Positions 22,430 through 34,884 are shown, counted from the stretch's first letter. The stretch is DNA of 64,000 nucleotides from Apoderus coryli (GCA_911728435.2 OU452206.1:18736821-18800820); one strand, 5' to 3'. Numbers and translations: made by a program. The notes: generated from the letters alone by a model not told the origin.

Positions 22430-23600
22430 ACAAATATGAAGTACTCGTATCAACTAGCCACCAATTTGGATTTTTAGTTAACAAATGCACTAATGATGCT
22501 GTATTCTCCGTCTTCAACAATATTTACTCCAACTTGAACAATCTCCACTATACAGCATTAATTTTCTGTGATTTCTCTAAAGCATTCGACTGTGTAAGTC
22601 ATAACATCCTAATTAACAAGATACAGTACTACGGAATTCGGGGGGTTCCACTGGGATGGTTTAAGTCGTACCTTAGCAACAGAAGTCAGTGTGTGTGTCT
22701 TCTTGCAGGCCGATGGATTGTGGAGTTCCACAGGGTTCGGTGTTGGGTCCTATTTTGTTTTTGCTATTTATCAACGACATTACGTGCCTAGACATCAGCG
22801 GTAAAGTATGTCTCTTTGCTGATGATACTAGTTTCACTTGGTGAGGCCCGGATAGTGTGGCTCTTCATAGTACCATATCCAAAGACTTAATCACCATCAA
22901 ATCATGGTGTGACTCTAACCTGTTGTGCTTGAACACTGCGAAAACTAAATCTGTGTCATATAAAGGTGCGCTGAAGTCTTTTGAACTTAATAATTCCACT
23001 ATTGACGTCGTTTCTTCTGTGAAGTTTCTGGGTCTTGTTGTTGACAGCTCTCTGAAGTGGAAGTTACACATTGATGCGTTATCAAAAAAATTAAGCTCTG
23101 CCTGTTTTGCAATAAGATCAGTTTCCAAAGAACTTAACTTGTCAACTTCCATAACAGTCTACTTTTCACTCTTCGAATCCCATCTTCCATACGGGCTCCC
23201 ATTCTGGGGTACATGCTGTGCACAGCAATTTGGGCGTGTTTTTAGATTACAAAAAAGAGCTATTCGATACTCTCTGAGATTGCATTTCTTCAGAAAATTT
23301 AAAATACTAACACTACCTTCCTTATTCATATTGAAATCGGTCTGCTTAATCCGCAAACACCTGTCAGATGTCTCTGAAAGACCATTCCATAACTATCTCC
23401 TTAGAAACTCCGAACATGATCTTTATCTGCCAGCCCCATCCTCCGAATTAATCAAAGGCTCGATTATATACAATGCAAAAAAAAATGCACAACCATCTTC
23501 CAGTGGAAATTAAATTGCTATCATCCCTTCCTCGATTCCGTAAAGCTCTAAAGACGTATTTATTAGAAAAGGCTTTTTATACAGTAGGTGACTTATATTG
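22430..23600 (+). pseudogene. Jockey/CR1-type LINE reverse transcriptase, 5'-truncated
   Basis: Frames in order: QLATNLDF-like start near 22450, then ALIFCDFSKAFDCVSHNILI (the first RT aspartate), a frameshift near 22690, [20 protein letters not shown], and [10 protein letters not shown] (the catalytic FADD box, about 22815). Next come LNTAKTKSVSYKGALKSFEL, SSVKFLGLVVDSSLKWKLHI, YGLPFWGTCC, and FRKFKILTLPSLFILKSVCL. The final frame reads MHNHLPVEIKLLSSLPRFRK and ends in a stop near 23600. It covers most of the RT domain and the C-terminus, with at least three frameshifts or stops. It starts just behind the Penelope-like 3' module. Confidence 0.85.
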
Positions 23601-23609
23601 AACTGTTGA

Positions 23610-24740
23610 ATATTTACTTAATTAATTTACTTTAAGTATCTTAATTGATTTATTTATTTATTTATTTGATGATGTACCTGTATGTATTAATTATTATTCT
23701 TATGTTTTATATGTTTTGTTTGGTTATCTGTCTACAAATTATTTTTAATTTTTTGACAAATATATATTTTATAATTTCATAAAGTATGCATTATATCAAA
23801 ACACCTAAGAGACCTTTTTTATGAAGAATTAAAAATTACTTTCAATGGAAAAAAATTCAAGAAAATTGGTCGGAAAACAAAATTGTTATTGAAATTTATT
23901 TAATTTGGCAATATTGGATTTTTAAAAATTTGGTTAATATGTGGAATTGTATGCAATTTATGAAAAATGCTCAATGAACCTTTTTTTGTACAGAACAAGA
24001 AAACTACATTAAATGGAAGAAGAGAACAATACATAACATTCCGAGGTTTATTAGCAAAGAATCACATATCTTCAAAATAAAGAACAATGATCAGATTTTA
24101 ACAAAGAAGAACCATCGCAAAGAAACTGATTCTATTAAATATCAAATAGTAATTGAACGCAACACTATTAAGTGGCTGTACTTCCGTCGATATCTAGTCT
24201 TCGATAAAGCTCTAATATAACAGTGATTAGAGTCCAGTTGATGTAGAACACTAACTTCAGTGTTTAGTATCATATACGTATGTACTCGTAGTTATCTCAC
24301 ACATCACATATCCTGCATAGGTTCTACATACATTGAAATGAGTAATAGACATTTAATCTTTGGCTCGGGCGCGGTCTGCACATATTACTCCAGTATAATA
24401 GAGTTTGGACCGTGGCCAGGGCTCCAGTAGTAATTGCATAGAGATATATGTATGAATGTATGCGTTCGTTTGGCTATAATTATGGCGACAAGCTAATAAA
24501 ATATATGTCCCACAATTTTAATATGTACTCAGCCACATCCATTTGATCATTTTATAGGCTTTTTAACCCTCAAATTATACCTCTACCCACCACCTGATTA
24601 CAACATTTGCTGTTGTGATTATTTTAAAACAAATTGGGATATTATATGATGTGATGTGGGCGAAGTCATTCAGGTTATCTCAAAAACCAAACGCCATCAA
24701 AAACAAGTAGGATATCTTAGTTTAGTTGTTTAGTTTTTTT
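23610..24740. other. LINE 3' tail then AT-rich sequence
   Basis: The first 180 bases look like the 3' untranslated end of the LINE. A GC-richer patch near 24360-24430 is not recognised. No genes. Confidence 0.35.
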
Positions 24741-24998
24741 CGAAAGCGTAGAAGTGCCATACTAAATATTTTTTTTTAAATTCTGCCTTTTTTTGCTGAA
24801 TTTTGTAAAAAAACTCAGAATTTTTTATTCTGACTTTTTTGCAGAATTCTGTAAAAAAACTTGAATTTTTCATCTTTTTGACTTTTTTGCAGAATTCTGT
24901 AAAAAACTCGGACTTTTTAATCTTTCTAACTTTTTTTGCAGAATTCTGTAAAATACTTGGAATTTTCCATTATTCTGACTTTTTTTGCAGAATTCTAT
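24741..24998. repeat. Second, short copy of the roughly 50-bp satellite
   Basis: It opens with the same CGAAAGCGTAGAAG as the array at 18030. About five units follow in the reverse-complement orientation (GCAGAATTCTGTAAAA, ACTCGGA, TTTTTATC, TTTCTGACT). The 18-kb array keeps this left flank and first orientation, and then adds the inverted block. The two loci are therefore related copies about 6.7 kb apart. Confidence 0.85.
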
Positions 24999-24999
24999 A

Positions 25000-25440
25000 C
25001 CAACACTCGTTGTTCTCCGTCTCGATTTTGTCGTGACTTGTCTATAATGCGTACATAGTAAGTAAGCGAAAATGATTTCCTAATGGAACCGCAGGATTCT
25101 GTATATGCAAACAAAACAAAAGCATCACAGATGCTGTCACCTTTGATACATGACTTGGAAGTAATGCAATTACCTACTTGCAACATCTTCGCAAAGATAA
25201 TAATAGTAATAATAGATAGATAGATATATTTTAAACATGTAAACGTCCTCGCTTTGTTTGTATAGGGTGGGTTTAACAATGCCTACTTAAATAATTTAGC
25301 TGTTAGCTAAATCTTAACTGACAGTTAAATAAACGTCAGTCAGTAATTATAGTCGTAGAATTCGTCAGTATCTGTCGATCCATGCCTCGATCTGGTTCTA
25401 CTGAATTATACTGAGGCTCTCCTAAATTAAACAATAAATA
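25000..25440. other. No gene recognised
   Basis: Contains a short GATA-type simple repeat near 25212-25230 and a TTAACTGACAGTTAA palindromic patch near 25312. Otherwise featureless. Confidence 0.4.
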
Positions 25441-25513
25441 ATAATAATATTACAGTTATATGATGAAATAAAAGTCTAATCTCCACAAAATAAATTTAAT
25501 AGAAATGTTAATT

Positions 25514-25569
25514 CTCTCCAAACATGTTTCGGAACTTCAAACTAGTTCCATCATCAGTGGTAACAAGAG
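25514..25569 (-). ncRNA. Hammerhead-like ribozyme motif (Penelope-type 3' module)
   Basis: Minus strand: stem I CTCT plus CCA (with an unpaired TGTTA between), core CTGATGA (25557-25551), an extra T (25550), stem II GGAAC (25549-25545) with GTTCC (25535-25531), core GAAA (25530-25527), a minimal stem III CATG, TT, and stem I partners TGG and AGAG (25520-25514). Architecture, extra T and GAAACATGTT match the 22.28-kb motif. The flanking module continues to about 25450 with TTTGTGGAGA. No Penelope protein sequence is found next to it. Confidence 0.5.
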
Positions 25570-25574
25570 AAACT

Positions 25575-25905
25575 TAAATATTGTTTCAGAAAATTTCTAT
25601 TGAGGTCACTTTATGGAAAGTGTTTTTGTTGTTTTTTATGATTTAAAAATTAACATTGTTATGCTATTCTATCTCTCTTTCTCTTTATATTATATCATGA
25701 TGTTTTTCAATTTAATATGTAATCGTCAACCACTTTAATAGAAAATAAATATAAATACACAACTCCACTTAAGAATGGACTATTTTTTCAAAATTACAGT
25801 TTATACAGGGTTCTATATACAAATATATACAGTCATTTTATTTTTTTCTTATGATTTATATTAAACCAAATGACTGTTTTTTGTGACGGCAGAAAAGCAG
25901 ATTTA
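25575..25905. other. AT-rich, nothing recognised
   Basis: One TACAGGGTTC motif near 25805. No coding similarity. Confidence 0.4.
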
Positions 25906-25907
25906 AT

Positions 25908-27000
25908 AATAATAATAATACATTTATTTGCACTCAAATCAGAACAACGTACAGATTAAGTCAGAATATCATAAATACATAACATAATAATGAATCGATA
26001 TGCAAAATGGAGTTGAAGACAATTAAAAACAATTCAACCCCAAAATTCATAACTTTAGAACCAAATTTCTAATACGTCCGACCCATAACTGCACTCCTTA
26101 GTCATGCATTTTACTACAATCAAAGTTTACTACTTTCCACAAAAAATCGGAAAAGAAAAATTAAACAAAAAATCTATTTGAAATCCAAAAGTCGATTCCT
26201 GTATTTAAACTTAAAAGCTGTGACCCCTAACTTTTTGAAGTCCTCTGGTATGTTATTGTATAGCATATAAATTTGGTAAGTAAATGATCTCTTGAATAAC
26301 GAGGTTTTGTGAGGCGGGGGCGAAATAAGTCCGCGAAAACGTAAGTGCAACCTATGAACATCAGTCCTATATTTAATTTTATTAGAGGGATATGGAGGAC
26401 GATGGTTATTTATTATATTATGAAATAAAACTAGCGAATGTAGCTTTCTTCGATCCTGCATGCTCAGCCACATAGCCTCCCTTAATTTGTGCGAAATGGG
26501 CTCAAATTTTCTAATTCCATACACGAATCTAAGGCATGATTTCTGAACTTTTTGAATTCTGTCTTTATCAGAACAATCTAGGCACGGTCCATACACAACA
26601 TCACAGATGTTAAAGTAGCTTAAGACTAAGCTATCTGTAAGCTTTTTTTTTTCAAAGGTTGTGATAATAGATGCCTATGGGGATATAACATCTTTAATGA
26701 CGAATATGCTCTCTCTGGATATTGATGCTCACATGCTTCTTAAACCGCAATTCGATATCAAATTCCAAGCCAAGATTTCTTGTTGAAGTTGAGAACTTTA
26801 AACTTGAGTTATTTACTTTGATATTCAGCTGCAACTCCAACAAGCGCCTGTTTTACCAAAGACGTCAGACTTAGAGGCATTGATCATGAGACCGTGCTTT
26901 TGAGAGAGCACAACTCTGTTAATATCCTCGTTAATATCTTGATTAGCTAGATAATAGTCGTCATAACATAAGTAAAGCTGTAGTAAATTTGCCTTGGCTG
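25908..27000 (-). mobile_element. CR1-like LINE, 5'-truncated minus-strand copy
   Basis: The element ends at a 3' (ATT)n tail (TAA repeats from 25908 on the + strand). The C-terminal ORF at 26174-26596 reads GPCLDCSDKDRIQKVQKSCL, FEPISHKLREAMWLSMQDRR and FKRSFTYQIYMLYNNIPEDF. A frame at about 26825-26990 gives DDYYLANQDINEDINRVV and LSQKHGLMINASKSD. Between them the frame is broken by indels. Most of the recognisable protein and 3' UTR also occurs, better preserved, in the + copy at 43720-45460. The catalytic RT box lies beyond the truncation. Confidence 0.85.
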
Positions 27001-27079
27001 CTTTCCGAGCTTCGGCTACGCCTTGTCTATAAAACACCAGCTGCGGCAGTAAATCTGGCACTTTTCTGTCGCTTAAAAC

Positions 27080-27720
27080 AAAGAACTATTAGGTACCTTC
27101 GTATGAAGGAGCTCGTATGAGCTTGTCATACTATTTTTTGGTATTATATTAGAATCCGGGAGATACTCTGTGACACTCTGTACAAAAAGTTAAATCTGCT
27201 TAGTTTTTATGTTATTTAGTTAGTCATTATAACAAATAGGAAAAAGTAGCGCTAAGTTCCGAATTAGGTCAGTCTAATCTAACTTCTAAAATTAACCATA
27301 ATCACATGAATAAAAATGTGATTGTGCTGCGAGAGAATGTTCTTTTCTAGATTTTCGCATAGCGTCACACGAGTGCATGATTTTCCAGCATATCATGAAT
27401 AGGTATGTGAAATAATATAATAAGAACAGTGTTTTCATTTAAAAATTTCCCAGATGAAGTAGACTCGATTTTCAGCAAAAATACGTCGATTTTCTTTTTG
27501 AGGGGGAACTTCAATACCATTGTTGGTTGATTTTGTGTTTCACCGCTTCATCCCCAGCCAAACCAATTTTATAATTTCAAATGTCATCCCCTGTGTGATC
27601 GTTTTAAGCTCCTTCAAATCTTTTATCTGTACCTATAAGAAGAATAAATAAAATTGTTCTATCTGTTTCTGAGATAGAGGCATGAATAGCATAATATTAT
27701 AATAATACCACAATACAAAA
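27080..27720. other. No gene recognised
   Basis: AT-rich, without repeats or coding similarity that I can identify. Confidence 0.4.
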
Positions 27721-27865
27721 ATGGTTTATACGTTGGCAGAGTGAGTTGTGGTGATTCTCGGTGGCAAGTTTTAAAATGAAACCACTGTAGAAACATGGAC
27801 AAGAAACTAAGAGCTCTTTCGCATTAATTTTAATAAAATCTCATTAAATGGCAAATGTACATCAT
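27721..27865 (+). pseudogene. Possible Tc1/mariner N-terminal scrap
   Basis: ATGGTTTATACGTTGGCAGAG translates to MVYTLAE, the start seen in many insect Tc1/mariner transposases, followed by stops and an ETTVETW segment. It is short and degraded, and ends where the satellite flank begins at 27871. Confidence 0.3.
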
Positions 27866-27870
27866 ATTTT

Positions 27871-28046
27871 GCGAGAGACTTGGTTAATTATGCATCTAAA
27901 GTCAGAGAACTGTATTATTATGTTGCTCGAAGCGGGTTTAATACATTCGGAGATGAAAGGTGATGATTTACTCAAGAAATCTACAGCGTAAAATTAACAA
28001 AAATTTGCATTTGTTATACATCGTTTTTTAATTTAATTTCGGATAA
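27871..28046. repeat. Satellite flank, copy 1
   Basis: A 176-bp non-satellite segment beginning GCGAGAGACTTGGTTAATTA directly precedes the 94-bp array. The same segment, essentially identical, reappears at 33621-33796, 5750 bp away. Confidence 0.9.
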
Positions 28047-31000
28047 AACCAATTTTGGAAAAAGCAGTGTCAAATTTGGAGCAAGTTGTTCTACGTTTTA
28101 TTTGTTGTCGGAGAGATTTTTTTGATTTAATTTCGAATAAAACAAATTTTGGAAAAAGCAGTGTCAAATTTGGAGCAAGTTGTTCTACGGTTGATTTGCT
28201 GTCGGAGAGCTTTTTTTTAATCTAATTTCGGATGAAACAAATTTTGGAAAAAGCAGTGTCAAATTTGGAGCAAGTTGTTCTACGTTTTATTTGCTGTCGG
28301 AGAGCTTTTTTTAATCTAATTTCGGATTAAACAAATTTTGGAAAAAGCAGTGACAAATTTGGAGCAAGTTGTTTTACGTTTTATTTGCTGTCGGAGAGCT
28401 TTTTTTAATCTAATTTCGGATGAAACAAATTTTGGAAAAAGCAGTGTCAAATTTGGAGCAAGTTGTTCTTCATTTTATTTGTTGTCGGAGAGCTTTTTTT
28501 GATTTAATTTTGAATAAAACAAATTTTGGAAAAAGCAGTGTCAACTTTGGAGCAAGTTGTTCTACGATTGATTTGCTGTCGGAGAGCTTTTTTTTAATCT
28601 AATTTCGGATGAAACAAATTTTGGAAAAAGCAGTGTCAAATTTGGAGCAAGTTGTTCTACGTTTTATTTGCTGTCGGAGAGCTTTTTTTAATCTAATTTC
28701 GGATTAAACAAATTTTGGAAAAAACAGTGACAAATTTGGAGCAAGTTGTTCTACGTTTTATTTGCTGTCGGAGAGCTTTTTTTAATCTAATTTCGGATGA
28801 AACAAATTTTGGAAAAAGCAGTGTCAAATTTGGAGCAAGTTGTTCTTCATTTTATTTGTTGTCGGAGAGCTTTTTTTGATTTAATTTTGAATAAAACAAA
28901 TTTTGGAAAAAGCAGTGTCAAATTTGGAGCAAGTTGTTCTACGGTTGATTTGCTGTCGGAGAGCTTTTTTTTAATCTAATTTCGGATGAAACAAATTTTG
29001 GAAAAAGCAGTGTCAAATTTGGAGCAAGTTGTTCTACGTTTTATTTGCTGTCGGAGAGCTTTTTTTAATCTAATTTCGGATGAAACAAATTTTGGAAAAA
29101 GCAGTGTCAAATTTGGAGCAAGTTGTTCTACGTTTTATTTGCTGTCGGAGAGCTTTTTTTAATCTAATTTCGGATTAAACAAATTTTGGAAAAAGCAGTG
29201 ACAAATTTGGAGCAAGTTGTTCTACGTTTTATTTGCTGTCGGAGAGCTTTTTTTAATCTAATTTCGGATTAAACAAATTTTGGAAAAAGCAGTGTCAAAT
29301 TTGGAGCAAGTTGTTCTACGTTTTATTTGCTGTCGGAGAGCTTTTTTTAATCTAATTTCGGATTAAACAAATTTTGGAAAAAGCAGTGACAAATTTGGAG
29401 CAAGTTGTTCTACGTTTTATTTGCTGTCGGAGAGCTTTTTTTAATCTAATTTCGGATGAAACAAATTTTGGAAAAAGCAGTGTCAAATTTGGAGCAAGTT
29501 GTTCTTCATTTTATTTGTTGTCGGAGAGCTTTTTTTGATTTAATTTTGAATAAAACAAATTTTGGAAAAAAGCAGTGTCAAATTTGGAGCAAGTTGTTCT
29601 ACGGTTGATTTGCTGTCGGAGAGCTTTTTTTTAATCTAATTTCGGATGAAACAAATTTTGGAAAAAGCAGTGTCAAATTTGGAGCAAGTTGTTCTACGTT
29701 TTATTTGCTGTCGGAGAGCTTTTTTTAATCTAATTTCGGATGAAACAAATTTTGGAAAAAGCAGTATCAAATTTGGAGCAAGTTGTTTTATTTACTTGTT
29801 GTCGGAGAGCTTTTTTTTAATTTAATTTCGGATAAAAGAAATTTTGAAAAAAGCAGTGTCAAATTTGGAAAAGTTGGTCTTCATTTTATTCGTTGTCGGA
29901 GAGCTTTTTAAGTTAATTTCGAATAAAATAAATTTTGGAAAAAGCAGTGTCAAATTTGGAGCAAGTTGTATTATTTATTTGTTGTCGGAGAGCTTTTTTT
30001 TAATCTAATTTCGCATTAAACAAATTTTGGAAAAAGCAGTGACAAATTTGGAGCAAGTTGTTCTACGTTTTATTTGCTGTCGGAGAGTTTTTTTATATTT
30101 AATTTCGGATTAAACAAATTTTGGAAAAAGCAGTGACAAATTTGGAGCAAGTTGTTCTACGTTTTATTTGCTGTCGGAGAGCTTTTTTTAATCTAATTTC
30201 GGATTAAACAAATTTTGGAAAAAGCAGTGTCAAATTTGGAGCAAGTTGTTCTACGTTTTATTTGCTGTCGGAGAGCTTTTTTTAATCTAATTTCGGATTA
30301 AACAAATTTTGGAAAAAGCAGTGACAAATTTGGAGCAAGTTGTTCTACGTTTTATTTGCTGTCGGAGAGCTTTTTTTAATCTAATTTCGGATTAAACAAA
30401 TTTTGGAAAAAGCAGTGTCAAATTTGGAGCAAGTTGTTCTACGTTTTATTTGCTGTCGGAGAGCTTTTTTTAATCTAATTTCGGATTAAACAAATTTTGG
30501 AAAAAGCAGTGACAAATTTGGAGCAAGTTGTTCTACGTTTTATTTGCTGTCGGAGAGCTTTTTTTAATCTAATTTCGGATTAAACAAATTTTGGAAAAAG
30601 CAGTGTCAAATTTGGAGCAAGTTGTTCTACGTTTTATTTGTTGTCGGAGAGATTTTTTTGATTTAATTTCGAATAAAACAAATTTTGGAAAAAGCAGTGT
30701 CAAATTTGGAGCAAGTTGTTCTACGGTTGATTTGCTGTCGGAGAGCTTTTTTTTAATCTAATTTCGGATGAAACAAATTTTGGAAAAAGCAGTGTCAAAT
30801 TTGGAGCAAGTTGTTCTACGTTTTATTTGCTGTCGGAGAGCTTTTTTTAATCTAATTTCGGATGAAACAAATTTTGGAAAAAGCAGTGTCAAATTTGGAA
30901 AAGTTGGTCTTCATTTTATTTGTTGTCGGAGAGCTTTTTTTGATTTAATTTTGAATAAAACAAATTTTGGAAAAAGCAGTGTCAAATTTGGAGCAAGTTG

Positions 31001-33620
31001 TTCTACGGTTGATTTGCTGTCGGAGAGCTTTTTTTTAATCTAATTTCGGATGAAACAAATTTTGGAAAAAGCAGTGTCAAATTTGGAGCAAGTTGTTCTA
31101 CGTTTTATTTGCTGTCGGAGAGCTTTTTTTAATCTAATTTCGGATTAAACAAATTTTGGAAAAAGCAGTGACAAATTTGGAGCAAGTTGTTCTACGTTTT
31201 ATTTGCTGTCGGAGAGCTTTTTTTAATCTAATTTCGGATTAAACAAATTTTGGAAAAAGCAGTGACAAATTTGGAGCAAGTTGTTCTTCATTTTATTTGT
31301 TGTCGGAGAGCTTTTTTTGATTTAATTTTGAATAAAACAAATTTTGGAAAAAGCAGTGTCAAATTTGGAGCAAGTTGTTCTACGTTTTATTTGCTGTCGG
31401 AGAGCTTTTTTTAATCTAATTTCGGATGAAACAAATTTTGGAAAAAGCAGTGTCAAATTTGGAAAAGTTGGTCTTCATTTTATTTGTTGTCGGAGAGCTT
31501 TTTTTGATTTAATTTTGAATAAAACAAATTTTGGAAAAAGCAGTGTCAAATTTGGAGCAAGTTGTTCTACGTTTTATTTGCTGTCGGAGAGCTTTTTTTA
31601 ATCTAATTTCGGATTAAACAAATTTTGGAAAAAGCAGTGACAAATTTGGAGCAAGTTGTTCTACGTTTTATTTGCTGTCGGAGAGCTTTTTTTAATCTAA
31701 TTTCGGATTAAACAAATTTTGGAAAAAGCAGTGACAAATTTGGAGCAAGTTGTTCTTCATTTTATTTGTTGTCGGAGAGCTTTTTTTGATTTAATTTTGA
31801 ATAAAACAAATTTTGGAAAAAGCAGTGTCAAATTTGGAGCAAGTTGTTCTACGTTTTATTTGCTGTCGGAGAGCTTTTTTTAATCTAATTTCGGATGAAA
31901 CAAATTTTGGAAAAAGCAGTGTCAAATTTGGAAAAGTTGGTCTTCATTTTATTTGTTGTCGGAGAGCTTTTTTTGATTTAATTTTGAATAAAACAAATTT
32001 TGGAAAAAGCAGTGTCAAATTTGGAGCAAGTTGTTCTACGGTTGATTTGCTGTCGGAGAGCTTTTTTTTAATCTAATTTCGGATGAAACAAATTTTGGAA
32101 AAAGCAGTGACAAATTTGGAGCAAGTTGTTCTACGTTTTATTTGCTGTCGGAGAGCTTTTTTTAATCTAATTTCGGATTAAACAAATTTTGGAAAAAGCA
32201 GTGACAAATTTGGAGCAAGTTGTTCTACGTTTTATTTGCTGTCGGAGAGCTTTTTTTAATCTAATTTCGGATGAAACAAATTTTGGAAAAAGCAGTGTCA
32301 AATTTGGAGCAAGTTGTTCTTCATTTTATTTGTTGTCGGAGAGCTTTTTTTGATTTAATTTTGAATAAAACAAATTTTGGAAAAAGCAGTGTCAAATTTG
32401 GAACAAGTTGTTCTACGGTTGATTTGCTGTCGGAGAGCTTTTTTTTAATCTAATTTCGGATGAAACAAATTTTGGAAAAAGCAGTGTCAAATTTGGAGCA
32501 AGTTGTTCTACGTTTTATTTGCTGTCGGAGAGCTTTTTTTAATCTAATTTCGGATGAAACAAATTTTGGAAAAAGCAGTGTCAAATTTGGAGCAAGTTGT
32601 TCTACGTTTTATTTGCTGTCGGAGAGCTTTTTTTAATCTAATTTCGGATTAAACAAATTTTGGAAAAAGCAGTGACAAATTTGGAGCAAGTTGTTCTACG
32701 TTTTATTTGCTGTCGGAGAGCTTTTTTTAATCTAATTTCGGATTAAACAAATTTTGGAAAAAGCAGTGTCAAATTTGGAGCAAGTTGTTCTACGTTTTAT
32801 TTGCTGTCGGAGAGCTTTTTTTAATCTAATTTCGGATTAAACAAATTTTGGAAAAAGCAGTGACAAATTTGGAGCAAGTTGTTCTACGTTTTATTTGCTG
32901 TCGGAGAGCTTTTTTTAATCTAATTTCGGATGAAACAAATTTTGGAAAAAGCAGTGTCAAATTTGGAGCAAGTTGTTCTTCATTTTATTTGTTGTCGGAG
33001 AGCTTTTTTTGATTTAATTTTGAATAAAACAAATTTTGGAAAAAGCAGTGTCAAATTTGGAGCAAGTTGTTCTACGGTTGATTTGCTGTCGGAGAGCTTT
33101 TTTTTAATCTAATTTCGGATGAAACAAATTTTGGAAAAAGCAGTGTCAAATTTGGAGCAAGTTGTTCTACGTTTTATTTGCTGTCGGAGAGCTTTTTTTA
33201 ATCTAATTTCGGATGAAACAAATTTTGGAAAAAGCAGTATCAAATTTGGAGCAAGTTGTTTTATTTACTTGTTGTCGGAGAGCTTTTTTTTAATTTAATT
33301 TCGGATAAAAGAAATTTTGAAAAAAGCAGTGTCAAATTTGGAAAAGTTGGTCTTCATTTTATTCGTTGTCGGAGAGCTTTTTAAGTTAATTTCGAATAAA
33401 ATAAATTTTGGAAAAAGCAGTGTCAAATTTGGAGCAAGTTGTATTATTTATTTGTTGTCGGAGAGCTTTTTTTTAATTTAATTTCGGATAAAAGAAATTT
33501 TGAAAAAAGCAGTGTCAAATTTGGAAAAGTTGGTCTTCATTTTATTCGTTGTCGGAGAGCTTTTTAAGTTAATTTCGAATAAAATAAATTTTGGAAAAAG
33601 CAGTGTCAAATTTGGAGCAA
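28030..33620. repeat. 94-bp satellite array, about 59 units
   Basis: The consensus unit contains AAACAAATTTTGGAAAAAGC, AGTGTCAAATTTGGAGCAAG, TTGTTCTACGTTTTATTTGC and TGTCGGAGAGCTTTTTTTAA. Unit starts at 28420, 28514 and 28608 give a 94-bp period. Variants form higher-order blocks. Two 60-codon open stretches at 28420 and 28797 are 377 bp (four units) apart. A rarer variant block with GCAGTATCAAATTTGG recurs at about 29760 and 33235, roughly 3475 bp apart. Internal open frames up to 91 codons arise from the repeat and are not genes. Confidence 0.95.
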
Positions 33621-33796
33621 GCGAGAGACTTGGTTAATTATGCATCTAAAGTCAGAGAACTGTATTATTATGTTGCTCGAAGCGGGTTTAATACATTCGG
33701 AGATGAAAGGTGATGATTTACTCAAGAAATCTACAGCGTAAAATTAACAAAAATTTGCATTTGTTATACATCGTTTTTTAATTTAATTTCGGATAA
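33621..33796. repeat. Satellite flank, copy 2
   Basis: Repeats 27871-28046 nearly perfectly. It interrupts the satellite abruptly after TTTGGAGCAA at 33620 and leads into a second, more diverged array. Confidence 0.9.
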
Positions 33797-34880
33797 AATA
33801 AATTTTGGAAAAAGCAATGTCAAATTTGGAGCAAATTGTTCTACGTTTTATTTGCTGTGGGAGAGTTTTTTTCTATTTAATTTCGGATAAAAGAAATTTT
33901 GGAAAAAGCAGTGTCAAATTTGGAAAAGTTGGGCTTCGTTTTATTCATTGTCGGAGAACTTATTGAGTTAATTTCGAGTAAAACAAATTTTGGAAGAAGC
34001 AGTGTCAAATTTGGAGCAAATTGTTCTACGTTTTATTTGCTGTCTGAGAGTTTTTTTCAATCTAATTTCTGATGAAACTAATTTTGGAAAAAGCAGTGTC
34101 AAATTTGGAGCAAATTGTTCTACGTTTTATTTGCTGTCGGAGAGTTTTTGTTTAATTTAATTTCGGATAAAATAAATTTTGGAAAAAGCAATGTCAAATT
34201 TGGACCAAATTGTTCTACGTTTTATTTGCTGTCGGAGAGTTTTTTTCTATTTAATTTCGGATAAAAGAAATTTGGGAAAAAGCAGTGTCAAATTTGGAGC
34301 AAATTGTTCTACGTTTTATTTGCTGTCGGAGAGTTTTTTTTAATCTAATTTCTGATGAAACAAATTTTGGAAAAAGCAGTGTCAAATTTGGAAAAGTTGG
34401 GCTTCGTTTTATTCATTGTCGGAGAACTTATTGAGTTAATTTCGAGTCAAACAAATTTTGGAAGAAGCAGTGTCAAATTTGGAGCAAATTGTTCTTCGTT
34501 GCTGTCGGAGAGTCTTTTTTAATCTAATTTCTGATGAAACAAATTTTGGAAAAAGCAGTGTCAAATTTGGAGCAAATTGTTCTACGTTTTATTTGCTGTC
34601 GGAGAGTTTTTGTTTAATTTAATTTCGGATAAAATAAACTTTGGAAAATGCAATGTCAAATTTGGAGCAAATTCTTCTACGTTTTATTTGCTCTCGGAGA
34701 ATTTTTGTTTAATTTAGTTTCGGATAAAATAAATTTTGCAAAAAGCAGTGTCAAATTTGGGGCAAATTGTTCAACGTTTTATTTGCTGTCGGAGAGTTTT
34801 TGTTTAATTTAATTTCGGATAAAATAAATTTTGGAAAAAGCAGTGTCAAATTTGGAAAATTTGTTCTCCATTTTATATTT
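33780..34880. repeat. Second 94-bp satellite array, about 12 diverged units
   Basis: Same unit as the main array but with more substitutions and small deletions: GAGCAAATTG for GAGCAAGTTG, GAACTTATTGAGTTAAT blocks, and one shortened unit near 34500. Units diverge more from one another than in the main array, which suggests an older or less homogenised edge. Confidence 0.9.
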
Positions 34881-34884
34881 CTCC

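Noticed and set aside
28420..33112. Series of 60-91 codon frames in the 94-bp array
   Set aside because: They repeat with the satellite and break where unit length shifts frame; they carry no independent coding signal.
28030..34880. CRISPR-like regular repeats
   Set aside because: No unique spacers between repeats, the unit is 94 bp, and the context is a eukaryotic genome; it is a satellite.
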